Below are positions 29,983 through 37,618 of a DNA stretch of 64,000 nt, piece by piece. Under the pieces are notes generated by a model. That model saw only the letters and a program-made list of their open reading frames with translations, had not been told where the DNA came from and did no database searches. Both the position numbers and the translations under genes were made by a program. Position 1 is the first letter of the stretch. Every line of letters begins with the position of its first letter. This stretch comes from Schaalia suimastitidis DSM 15538 (GTDB taxonomy: Bacteria > Actinomycetota > Actinomycetes > Actinomycetales > Actinomycetaceae), in contig NZ_AUBF01000012.1 in assembly GCF_000429105.1 (NCBI RefSeq), forward strand, positions 1 to 64,000, in the 5' to 3' direction.

Positions 29983-30771
29983 TTACTTTGCGCTACCTGC
30001 GATTTGCTGATCGTACACAAAGTTCAGCATTTGTTTGCGTGGCATGAGTGGCGACAATGCGATAAGGGGACGCTGCCACGAAACGAGGCCAGAAATAATG
30101 TTGATTTTTCCTTGGAGCATTCCGTCGTAGCCTTCTTGTGCCACCTTGGTCGGGGACATTGCGTTGGCAAAAAGTTTGGTGTCATCTAAGCCGCCAGCAG
30201 TCGCGAAGCCTGTTTGCATCGCACCTGGCATGAGGCAAGAAACGGTTACTCCTGTGCCTTGCACTTCACGCCACAGCGCATTGGACCAACTTGTCACATA
30301 CGCTTTCGTCGCATAGTAGACGGCTTGGAGTGGCCCCGGCGTGGTGGCCGCAGTGGAAGAGACGTTAAGAACGCGGCCACTGCCACGTTTGATCATCTCA
30401 GGCAAGAAGAGTTTGAGAAGTCGGGTTGGAGCTTCGATGTTGACTGCAATCATCGAGAGGTCTTGTTCCATTGAGCGTTCGCGAGCGAAGTCACCTTGAC
30501 CGCCGAATCCTGCATTATTGATGAAAAGATCAGGAAGTAGGATATTGCTCATGCAGTATTCGAAGATTGTGTGCGCGGCACTTTCGTCAGAGAGGTCAGC
30601 TTTCACGGTGTATACCTGAACACCGAAGGTGTCACGGACCTTTGTGGCTTGTTCTTCAAGTTTGGCTTGAGAACGTCCAACAAGAATGAGGTCCCCGCCT
30701 GTTTTTGCGTGGATGTTGACGAACTCAGTGCCGAGACCGCCGTATGACCCAGTGATAAGTGCAAGTGACAT
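29983..30771 (-). CDS. Short-chain dehydrogenase/reductase (SDR)
   Basis: This 262-residue NAD(P)-dependent oxidoreductase has the Rossmann motif 'TGSYGGLGTE', the structural 'NNAG' in 'LFINNAGFGGQG', catalytic Ser in 'NVSSTAATTPG' and Tyr-Lys in 'YATKAYV'. The 'VGRSQAKLEEQATKVRDTFGVQV' segment suggests NADP preference. The substrate is unknown. It is followed immediately by the truncated AraC gene. Its upstream region carries several TTGAC/GTCAA half-sites that may control it. Confidence 0.88.
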   Translation of the reverse strand: MSLALITGSYGGLGTEFVNIHAKTGGDLILVGRSQAKLEEQATKVRDTFGVQVYTVKADLSDESAAHTIFEYCMSNILLPDLFINNAGFGGQGDFARERSMEQDLSMIAVNIEAPTRLLKLFLPEMIKRGSGRVLNVSSTAATTPGPLQAVYYATKAYVTSWSNALWREVQGTGVTVSCLMPGAMQTGFATAGGLDDTKLFANAMSPTKVAQEGYDGMLQGKINIISGLVSWQRPLIALSPLMPRKQMLNFVYDQQIAGSAK

Positions 30772-31098
30772 GATGTGCTCTTTCTATTGACATTGCCTTG
30801 ACGTTGTCAACACTACGCAAGAATCAACAGTTGCACGTCAACAAATTGCGCCAACTATTGTCAATACGCGCCAAGTTGGGGTGCGTATGCGTCAGAACCG
30901 CATCGCTGAAAACAAAAACGAAGGCATCAGGCCGCAAACTGTTGGTAGTGCGTCGTTTTTACGAGTCCGTGTCTGGCCACTATACGAGGTGGCTCGAAAG
31001 GCACTGGCCGAGGCGTCCTGCCGCGCATGCCCGGTATGCGTCCATTGCCGAGGCGCAAAGCAGCCGATCAGGTGAGGCATGGGCATGATTACGCTCCG
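30772..31098. other. Intergenic region upstream of the SDR gene
   Basis: Between the SDR start and the MerR gene I see no convincing gene. The SDR-proximal ~90 bases hold the palindrome TTGAC-GTT-GTCAA (30798-30810) and further half-sites (TTGAC at 30788-30792, GTCAA at 30837-30841 and 30860-30864), an arrangement like TetR-type operators. The remainder translates into basic, unrecognisable peptides on both strands. Confidence 0.5.
30798..30810. promoter_or_regulatory. TTGAC-n3-GTCAA palindrome upstream of SDR gene
   Basis: This is a perfect 5+5 palindrome located 27-39 bases before the SDR start codon, with additional TTGAC/GTCAA half-sites on its upstream side. Such sites are common operators of TetR-family repressors. 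No TetR gene is present next to it. Confidence 0.45.
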
Positions 31099-31554
31099 CT
31101 AGGGGTTGACGCCGTTGGACGTGGAGTAGGAGATTTGGTATTCGGTCCTCACCCATTCGGGCATCTGATCCTCGGTGAGACCTTTGACCGCTCCTTCAGT
31201 TCCTGCTTCGACCGCACGTTCGTAGTACCAAAGTTTGAAATTAAGCATCGCTTCGACCTTGCGTAACTCGCTCATCTGACGATGAAGTTCCTGCTTACGC
31301 TCCGTAAAGAGGGCAAGCCTTTCTTTGAGCGTTACGTCACCTTGTTCGCACCACGAAATGAAACGTCGGATTTCATCGATTGACAAGCCCGACTTCTTGA
31401 GGCATTCAATCGTTTCGATGGCCTCGATCTCCCTGCGGCTGAAGATTCGTTGTCCTCCTGCACGCTTCATCCTGGGGAAGAAGCCACAGCTGTCGTAGTA
31501 GCGCAGTGTGGAGACCGGCAGTCCGAAAAGCTCAGACACTTCTCCGATCCGCAT
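31099..31554 (-). CDS. MerR-family transcriptional regulator
   Basis: This regulator (151 residues from ATG 31554) has a standard MerR N-terminus, 'MRIGEVSELFGLPVSTLRYYDSCGFFPRMKR' with the second-helix arginines, then a coiled-coil dimerisation helix (~80-115). The C-terminal tail lacks the Cys pairs of metal sensors, so the signal is probably an organic compound. The longer frame to 31578 is not favoured because 'MRIGEV' is the usual start. It is divergent from an alpha/beta hydrolase gene whose promoter has the 19-base spacer that MerR proteins remodel. Confidence 0.88.
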   Translation of the reverse strand: MRIGEVSELFGLPVSTLRYYDSCGFFPRMKRAGGQRIFSRREIEAIETIECLKKSGLSIDEIRRFISWCEQGDVTLKERLALFTERKQELHRQMSELRKVEAMLNFKLWYYERAVEAGTEGAVKGLTEDQMPEWVRTEYQISYSTSNGVNP

Positions 31555-31578
31555 TTTACGAGTACCTCTTCCTTCCAC

Positions 31579-31609
31579 TTGACCTCAAGTTGGATTGAGG
31601 TTTTAACGT
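31579..31609 (+). promoter_or_regulatory. MerR-type promoter with 19-bp spacer and dyad operator
   Basis: TTGACC (31579-31584) and TAACGT (31604-31609) are separated by 19 bases, the over-long spacer typical of MerR-regulated promoters. ACCTCAA-gttgga-TTGAGGT (31582-31588/31595-31601) is a perfect 7+7 dyad inside the spacer. The -35 element begins 24 bases from the merR start codon. It faces the hydrolase gene. Confidence 0.82.
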
Positions 31610-31667
31610 AGAGGTTAGCACGAATACCGTGACATAAGACCCTCACTTTTCTGAATGGAGACAAGCG

Positions 31668-32648
31668 ATGCCTACCCTTGAACTGACCCCAGAGTGGGAC
31701 AAAACATTCCCACGTGATTCCCAGGTTCACCACGAAAAAGTCGAGTTTGCCACTCGCTTCGGCACTGTGTTGGCTGCCGACCTGTACCGGCCACGTGACA
31801 TCGAAGGACAATTACCGGCCATCGCTGTGAGCGGACCGTTCGGAGCAGTAAAAGAACAGGCTTCTGGCCTGTACGCACAGACACTCGCTGCATTCGGATT
31901 CCTTACCATCGCTTTCGACCCGAGTTTCACAGGAGAAAGCTCCGGACACCCCCGCTACGTTGCCTCACCAGACATCAATACCGAAGATTTCAGTGCCGCC
32001 GTCGATTTCCTTTCACTACACCCTCTGGTCAATTCAGAACAGATCTGCATCCTTGGAATCTGCGGATGGGGTGGCATTGCGCTCAACGCGGCCGCCGTTG
32101 ATTCTCGGATTAAGGCCACAGTGGCCTCGACGATGTACGACCTGACCCGGGTCAGCGCATTCGGATACAACGATGGTGTTGGTATTGATGAACGCCATGA
32201 ACTCAAGGTTCAACTCAACCAGCAACGAATCGAAGACATGCGCAACGGTAGTTACGCCCGCGCTGGTGGGGTTGTGGACCCACTTCCCGACGATGCACCC
32301 ACCTTCATCAAGGACTACCACGCTTACTATAAGACCGAGCGCGGATACCACCCACGCTCCTTGAATTCCACTCATGGATGGAATAGAACCTCGGCATTGT
32401 CCTTCCTGAACGCCAAGTCCTTGCAATTCACTGACGAAATCCGTTCCGCTGTGCTCCTGATCCATGGCGAGCAAGCTCACTCGCGTTATTTCAGTGAGAC
32501 CGCCTTTGAACGCTTGTCGTCACGCTACCCACAGAACAAAGAGCTACTGATCATCCCAGAGGCGAACCACACAGACTTATACGACCAGATGCTGATAATC
32601 CCCTTTGAGAAGATTCATGAGTTTTTCACAAATAGCCTCGGCCTCTAG
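31668..32648 (+). CDS. Alpha/beta hydrolase, YcjY/dienelactone-hydrolase-like
   Basis: This 326-residue cytoplasmic hydrolase has the oxyanion region 'AIAVSGPFGAVKEQASGLYAQTLAAFGF'. Its nucleophile elbow is 'GICGWGG', with Cys132 where most members have Ser. The catalytic His is in 'EANHTDLYD', and an acid is likely in the 'HGEQAHSRYFSE' loop region. Cys nucleophiles occur in dienelactone hydrolases and some YcjY-like proteins, so it may still be active. It is transcribed from the MerR-type promoter, suggesting induction by a compound it modifies. The substrate is unknown. Confidence 0.85.
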   Translation: MPTLELTPEWDKTFPRDSQVHHEKVEFATRFGTVLAADLYRPRDIEGQLPAIAVSGPFGAVKEQASGLYAQTLAAFGFLTIAFDPSFTGESSGHPRYVASPDINTEDFSAAVDFLSLHPLVNSEQICILGICGWGGIALNAAAVDSRIKATVASTMYDLTRVSAFGYNDGVGIDERHELKVQLNQQRIEDMRNGSYARAGGVVDPLPDDAPTFIKDYHAYYKTERGYHPRSLNSTHGWNRTSALSFLNAKSLQFTDEIRSAVLLIHGEQAHSRYFSETAFERLSSRYPQNKELLIIPEANHTDLYDQMLIIPFEKIHEFFTNSLGL

Positions 32649-32686
32649 TCTTGCGGTAATCCTTCATTTCGCTGTATCCGCATGTC

Positions 32687-32911
32687 ATGCCTATCGTGCC
32701 CAAAGCCAATCAACTACATCACCCGTTCCAGACAGCACAGCCGGGGGATATCTTGCTGTACCAATCGTCCTCTGTGGTATTCATGGTGAGCACCCATCTT
32801 GGGAATAACACCCGGCTCGGAAGAATAAGTGCCCAGGGGATGGATGCCCTTGAGCAAGCATTCCAGGCCGGTGATACTCGACTGGAAATTCGCTGCACAC
32901 CCCAAAAGTGA
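32687..32911 (+). pseudogene. Cyclophilin-like-fold protein, C-terminal fragment
   Basis: The 74-residue frame reads 'TAQPGDILLYQSSSVVFMVSTHLGNNTRLGRISAQGMDALEQAFQAGD', which matches the C-terminal half of the small cyclophilin-like-fold family ('GDI.LY...LV.FY...YTRLG.I'). The N-terminal half is absent; the region before it is the hydrolase 3' end. It is most likely a truncated leftover, though a short protein cannot be excluded. Confidence 0.5.
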
Positions 32912-33097
32912 GGAATCATTTGTAAACAGAGCGTAGTTCCAAGAATTGATAGCAGCAGGAACGCTTCTCGTTCCTGATAGCCCTGAAATGGCTATCATGA
33001 GGGAGTACGCGTCAAAAGCTCGCCAAGCATACCAGCAAATAAATGCTGAAGTATGCGTCGATCGACCCCATTGTGGCGTTAATTCTTCCGAACGACG

Positions 33098-33481
33098 TCA
33101 CTTCTCCTGGTTTGTCGCCTGCGATGGATGTGGGTTCCGACTTGCTTGGTAGGTCCAGATGATTCCAACGAAGCTTTGTACGGTAAGAACAGTTATCGGG
33201 ATGAGTTCAGAAATTGTCTCATGGTAAATCCCTTGGAGGATAAAGAGTAAGCTCGAGTCGATATACGCGACAGCAAGGCACATGAGCGGTATTGAACCCG
33301 AACGTTGAACCTGGTACCAGGATTCATACGATTCAAATGCTTTCTTTGTCCTGATTCCTGCCCATGAGTTTGGCGGCAGCTTGTCCTTTCGCATGGCGTG
33401 CGCGATGACTATCAAGATAACTGCGACCACCAAGATCAGAAGACCTAGGCTGATTGAGATGGCTTGATACATTCGGGACAA
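33098..33481 (-). CDS. SdpI-family small membrane protein
   Basis: This 127-residue protein has three hydrophobic segments (about 8-30, 64-84 and 92-112) and the family signature 'LPPNSWAGIRTKKAFESYESWYQVQR' between the first two. SdpI-like proteins are known from immunity to the Bacillus SdpC toxin and as general membrane proteins of the same fold. No toxin gene of that type is visible nearby. The gene stands alone among relics. Confidence 0.78.
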   Translation of the reverse strand: MSRMYQAISISLGLLILVVAVILIVIAHAMRKDKLPPNSWAGIRTKKAFESYESWYQVQRSGSIPLMCLAVAYIDSSLLFILQGIYHETISELIPITVLTVQSFVGIIWTYQASRNPHPSQATNQEK

Positions 33482-33532
33482 TCCCCTCAGGAAGAAACTG
33501 GCTACACTGACAGCTACGTAGACTGTATGGCA

Positions 33533-34035
33533 CTACTCACCACATGTCGCGTTGGTGTCAGGCTCATCTTGGATGCCTTTGTGTGAGACTGCGTGCCTGA
33601 CGTGGAAACATCCGCGTGGCTCGCGGACAGGTACGGACATGGGGAGCGTGTTGTCGCTGAAGATCAAGGCTGAGCCCCGGAAGTACGCGGGCGTCATACC
33701 AAGGCCGCCAGGAGGCGTCACGAGGCGGCCTTGCGTAACGCATAGTCGAACCCTACATAACATGGCCTTCCTTGAAGGGTTGCTTTGTCGATGATGTGAT
33801 TGCCTTTGTCCCACCGCTGCATGGGCAGCTAGCGCCTCGTTGCTTTGTGATCCTTGATCACCTTGTTGGTGTTGCGATGTCCTCGCGCGACAGCAGCGCC
33901 CTTGATGTAGACGTGGATCACCTCACCGCCAAGAACGGCGTGTAGGCTTCCAAAACCCGGGTGTTCAAACAGCTTAAGATGGTAGCTATCACAGGCTCCT
34001 TTCTGAGCGGCACAGGGTAGCGTACTCGATGACAC
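33533..34035 (-). pseudogene. Phage gene relics (BRO-N antirepressor-like and unidentified)
   Basis: Minus-strand frames carry fragments of former genes. At 33829-34035, 'LKLFEHPGFGSLHAVLGGEVIHVYIKGAAVARGHRNTNKVI' resembles the N-terminal BRO-N domain of phage antirepressors ('LFEH..FG.LR.V..dGEp.FVa.DV...LGy.nt..ai'). At 33533-33814, 'GMTPAYFRGSALIFSDNTLP' and the upstream 'RWDKGNHIIDKATLQGRPCYVGFDY' may be terminase-related, but this is weak. Stop codons and frame changes separate the pieces, so nothing functional is expected. Confidence 0.45.
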
Positions 34036-34099
34036 CTAGCGCTCCCTGGCCTTTCGACCATACGTCCTATGCGGCACACCAAACCGGCGACATGAGGAG

Positions 34100-34320
34100 T
34101 TGAACAGGAGTCCTTCATGAAGAACTCGAACTCATAGGAATCTGCGGTGATCGGTCGGCCAGTGGCCCAGGTGGCGGGTGACCACGTCATGCGCAAATCA
34201 ATGCCGTCGAGCTTAGCGCCGCTCGTGGGATCATCGACAATGATCTTGGCGTGGAAGGGAATGGCGATACAGTGCCGCTTACCTATCAGGCGTGACAGAG
34301 AGCCAAAACCGGAAGACGGG
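34100..34320 (-). pseudogene. Phage-type DNA polymerase relic 1 (C-terminal end)
   Basis: The minus strand reads 'HAKIIVDDPTSGAKLDGIDL' then 'WATGRPITADSYEFEFFMKD'. This matches the C-terminal end of phage-encoded family-A DNA polymerases ('HDE.I.dEP.g', 'WA.gLPL.ADGYE..FY.KD'), with the HDE catalytic block degraded. It differs in sequence from the second relic at 35386-36763, so the two came from different phages or ancient duplicates. Confidence 0.6.
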
Positions 34321-34355
34321 ACACTGTCTCGTTCCAGCTACACCTGTCAGATGGA

Positions 34356-35372
34356 ATGTGCTACACTTGTTGGCAACACGACCGGTTCCGCTACCTGCTT
34401 CGGTGGGAGTCCAGGGCCGGTCCTTTCACGTATGGAGGAGTAGCGGCCGACGACGCGATTAAGCCTTTTCGTAGTTATGCAGACCAAGTAGCCCTTTTGC
34501 GTTCACGTGGCATGCATATCGAGGAAGTTGATCAGGCGGTCGCAGTGCTTGCAACGCGCAACTATTACCGGCTTTCTGGATACTGGCATTCGGCACGCAT
34601 CATTGATTTTGAGTCGGGCAAACCTACCGATAACTTTCAGCGGGGAATGTCATTGAAACTGTGTGTCGATTTGTACGAGTTCGACGCAAGGCTACGCAGT
34701 GCAGTGTTCACAAGCCTGTCACCCGTAGAGCTAGCACTGCGCACCCTAGTGGGATATCACTTAGGAAAAGTCGATCCGCTGGTGCACCTAGACCCTGAAC
34801 AGCTCAATGCTGTGGCTCGTATGCCCGATCGCAAAGATCCGCACAAGACACAGCACGCAGTATGGCTTGATAAATATAGCGATGCCTTGAAGAAATCGCG
34901 TGAGGATTTCGTCGAGCACCACCGGACACGGTATGGGGGAATGCTACCAGTGTGGGTGGCCGTCGAGATCATGGACTGGGGAATGCTGTCTAACCTGTAT
35001 CGGTTTTGTCCTCAACATGTGCGCGGAGCGATTGCATGTTTATGCGCGATGACGGCTCCACAGCTTGAGTCAACACTGAAATCACTGAACGTGCTGCGTA
35101 ACCTTTCCGCTCATCACGCACGACTGTTCAATCGGGGCTTCGATATCAAACCTAAACCTATTAGCAACGAGCTCATGGAGCCAGTTAACAGCCTCACCCA
35201 TAGATTGTTTGGGCAGATCAGCCTGATCCGATTCCTTCACTACCAGCTCGATCTGACCGGCAGTAAGGTGCTAGTGAATACGCTGGAGACGTTCCCCCAC
35301 AATGCAATTATTCCCTTCGAGAGGACAGGCGCACCGCAGAATTGGCATGACTTGCCTCTATGGAATTTTTAA
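34356..35372 (+). CDS. Abi_2 (AbiD/AbiF-like) abortive infection protein
   Basis: The family N-terminus 'IKPFRSYADQVALLRSRGMHI' and 'NYYRLSGYWHSARI' is followed by the HEPN-type RNase motif RNxxxH as R248-N-L-S-A-H253 in 'NVLRNLSAHHARLFNR'. Abi_2 proteins are single-gene phage-exclusion factors thought to cleave RNA after infection. The start is unclear: ATG 34356 gives 338 residues, but the first ~33 show no family similarity. A GGAGGAG site at 34434-34440 is not followed by a standard in-frame start codon. The gene ends 13 bases from the convergent polymerase relic, inside the phage graveyard. Confidence 0.85.
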   Translation: MCYTCWQHDRFRYLLRWESRAGPFTYGGVAADDAIKPFRSYADQVALLRSRGMHIEEVDQAVAVLATRNYYRLSGYWHSARIIDFESGKPTDNFQRGMSLKLCVDLYEFDARLRSAVFTSLSPVELALRTLVGYHLGKVDPLVHLDPEQLNAVARMPDRKDPHKTQHAVWLDKYSDALKKSREDFVEHHRTRYGGMLPVWVAVEIMDWGMLSNLYRFCPQHVRGAIACLCAMTAPQLESTLKSLNVLRNLSAHHARLFNRGFDIKPKPISNELMEPVNSLTHRLFGQISLIRFLHYQLDLTGSKVLVNTLETFPHNAIIPFERTGAPQNWHDLPLWNF

Positions 35373-35385
35373 CTCGCGTCTTTAA

Positions 35386-36763
35386 CTAATCTTTCATGCA
35401 GAAGTCGCACTTATACCCGTCGGTATCGAGCGGCAGTTCATCAGCCCAGACGGGTAGCCGGGTTGTGGACGCGACGGTATCCTCCATGCTGGCACCGCCG
35501 GTGGGTTCGTCGACGATGTTCTGTCTGTCTCGCCAACTCCGTGCGCAGCGCCCTTGTAGCGAGCGGTGAGGACCCCGATTGACCGCCATACCAGCAGGAA
35601 GGCGTCGCCATCTTGCCTTTCTGCCACAGCTCACTGTTGACAGCATACTTCTCGATTGGGATACCAAACATGAGGGGATGTGCTTTCACAGCAGAGATCC
35701 CTACCCTGACGGAAGTCTCGAAGGTGCCGTCTTCGCCGACAAGCCACGCAAGCACGCGGGCCTCGATCCCAGAAAGGTCTGCGACGATAAACCTACATTT
35801 CGGGATGGGATGAAGACGCTACGGATTAGCCTGACTGAGCGTGTCGGCAAAAGGTGTGGAGCTACTCCAAGGCCCGCTGTGCGTGGTGGGGAGGGCACAG
35901 GCGTTTGTAACGTCAGCCATGCGATTGCGGGGAAGATTCTGCACATGAACGAGGGGTAGGCGAAATGTTTGGTACGCCCGGCCCTCCTGCACTGAATCAG
36001 CCTCTCGAGCGAATTCATTGGTTCCTGCCACTTGAAGCATTGCCCGGTATTACTTCACCGAAGACCGGGACAGATCTTGAGGCAACCTGAGGACCTTGGT
36101 CGCCTCACCAGTAGCTGTTTCCAACGCTGTCTCTACCTTTGCTTTGGTTAAGGACTTCAACGTGCGGCTGTGTTCAGTCAGCCAGTTTTCGAGCTCGATC
36201 AGGCCGCTGGGATTGTCCAACCCGGTTACCCGCTGTGCCCTGCTGAGACAAACGTCCCGGTGGTTAGTGTCGGTCCAAACGGCACGGACGGCAAGAGTCG
36301 TGTCAGAGTGCACTCCACGGCAGTTGCTGTACAGGTCAAGCCAGTAGGTTCCACATTCGAATTGCGCCTGAGGTTTCGCTCGAGGCGCTGGACGACTCGG
36401 ACCTCAACATCCACGTCACGCTGGTTATAGGAGATGAAGTGCTGCCAGCCCTCCAAGCCATCTGAGGGCAGGGTGGACATGCCGGTTTTGCTGGGGATGG
36501 AGAAGCGTCGGATGAGGCCTTTACCGGCAGAGTCTTTTGCTGCGTTAAACGCCGATTTCACGATCAGTGGGTTCACCCACTCGGCGAGGAGCTGTTGTGG
36601 GATGACTTCGCCTTGGGCCAGGTCAATCACTTTCCCCGGCATGCCGTCGACACCGTAGCCGAATAAGCGGATACGAAAGCCTGGGTCTTGGGTGTATGGG
36701 TGGACACCATGGGTGGTGAGGTTATCGAGCTGTATGTTTCAAGATCGGTGTCGACGTGTTCCA
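35386..36763 (-). pseudogene. Phage-type family-A DNA polymerase, multiply frameshifted relic 2
   Basis: Pieces of one polymerase appear in order on the minus strand but in different frames. They are N-terminal exonuclease 'DTDLETYSS' (~36.74 kb), 'HPYTQDPGFRIRLFGYGVDG' and 'GLEGWQHFISYNQRDVDVEV' (36.3-36.7), then 'AQRVTGLDNPSGLIELENWL' (36.2). Next come 'VHVQNLPRNRM' (35.9), 'VLAWLVGEDGTFET' and 'FGIPIEKYAVNSELWQKGKMAT' (35.6-35.75), and finally 'EPTGGASMEDTVAS' and 'WADELPLDTDGYKCDFCMKD' with its stop (35386). At least four frame changes and internal loss (1.4 kb left of an expected ~2 kb) show that it is dead. Confidence 0.85.
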
Positions 36764-36844
36764 CGTCCGTTCTTTTCACGCTAGAAAGGGTGGGGCAGGC
36801 CAAAACATATACCTGGCATGCCCCACCCCTGGGGGTTGTGTTGG

Positions 36845-37048
36845 TTACTTTCCTGATGTGAGCTTCTCGAGGCGGCTTGTAGCGTCGCGTTCGGCTTGCA
36901 GGGTCTCGTCGAGGCGTTTATGCGCTTCCCTGGTTGAGAACGTGATGCGGATGAATTCCGAGGCCAGTTCCGACACGGTCAGAGCGATGGAGAACATGAT
37001 GGTCGCCAAACCCGAGCCAACGAGAAACGGGAGAAGATAGTTCCACAT
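36845..37048 (-). CDS. Small phage-module membrane protein
   Basis: This 67-residue protein has one N-terminal membrane segment ('LLPFLVGSGLATIMFSIALTVSELA') followed by a basic/acidic helix 'REAHKRLDETLQAERDATSRLEKL' that could form a coiled coil. An AGGAAGGAAAA ribosome site precedes the ATG. It lies between DUF2815 and the dead polymerase in the phage replication module. I do not recognise a family. Confidence 0.55.
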   Translation of the reverse strand: MWNYLLPFLVGSGLATIMFSIALTVSELASEFIRITFSTREAHKRLDETLQAERDATSRLEKLTSGK

Positions 37049-37075
37049 GAGCGTTGTTTTCCTTCCTGTAAGTGC

Positions 37076-37600
37076 CTAGTTCAGGAAGTCGTCAGCAGAG
37101 CTTATGCGGCCAGCACCCAGCGGTTCGTCGTCACGCAATCTTTGCTCGTTACCTAGGCCGCAGGCAATGCTGCGGTTGCCGTTGGTGTTGAAGGCGTAGA
37201 AGTTCAACGAGACACGTGCGTAGCAGCCGGAGTAAACCTCCGCGACAGAGAGCACCAGATTCAAGTCCTGATCCACCACCTCAGGCGGCAGGGTGGAGTT
37301 CGCATTGACGAAGAAGCAGTCGGCGTAAGCCTCGTCGTCACGCTCGGTATCGCCATCGCGCAACGGGAGTTTCAGGGCTGCCTTGTTAGGGCGCTTGCCA
37401 CCAAACTTGGCGGTGCCGACCTCGATGGCGGCGTCGATTGCCCGCTCGATCTTGCCGATCGTCTCCCGGTCAGACTTCGGGATGATCAGGCTGACGCTGT
37501 ACTTGGGCTTGGAGCCTTGGATGGACTGGGGCTCGAACAGGTGGGCGTAGGACAGGCGGACTTCGCCGGTGACAACGCGTGTCGGATTGTGAACAGTCAT
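37076..37600 (-). CDS. DUF2815 phage ssDNA-binding-like protein
   Basis: This 174-residue protein is of the DUF2815 family: 'RVVTGEVRLSYAHLFEP' followed by 'GSKPKYSVSLIIPKSDRETI' at the start, 'YADCFFVNANSTLPPEVVDQD' in the middle and 'VYSGCYARVSLNFYAFN' near the end. These OB-fold proteins occur between a DUF2800 gene and a phage polymerase gene and are thought to be single-stranded DNA-binding proteins like T7 gp2.5. The frame is intact, with AAGGAGG before the ATG, although the polymerase next door is broken. Confidence 0.9.
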   Translation of the reverse strand: MTVHNPTRVVTGEVRLSYAHLFEPQSIQGSKPKYSVSLIIPKSDRETIGKIERAIDAAIEVGTAKFGGKRPNKAALKLPLRDGDTERDDEAYADCFFVNANSTLPPEVVDQDLNLVLSVAEVYSGCYARVSLNFYAFNTNGNRSIACGLGNEQRLRDDEPLGAGRISSADDFLN

Positions 37601-37618
37601 GATGGTTGACCTCCTTGG

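Noticed and set aside
30881-31075. TetR regulator relic next to the TTGAC palindrome
   Set aside because: The frame starting at 30881 gives no HTH pattern that I can defend.
32946-33152. 68-residue plus-strand ORF
   Set aside because: It has no ribosome site or domain, and its 3' part overlaps the SdpI-like gene end.
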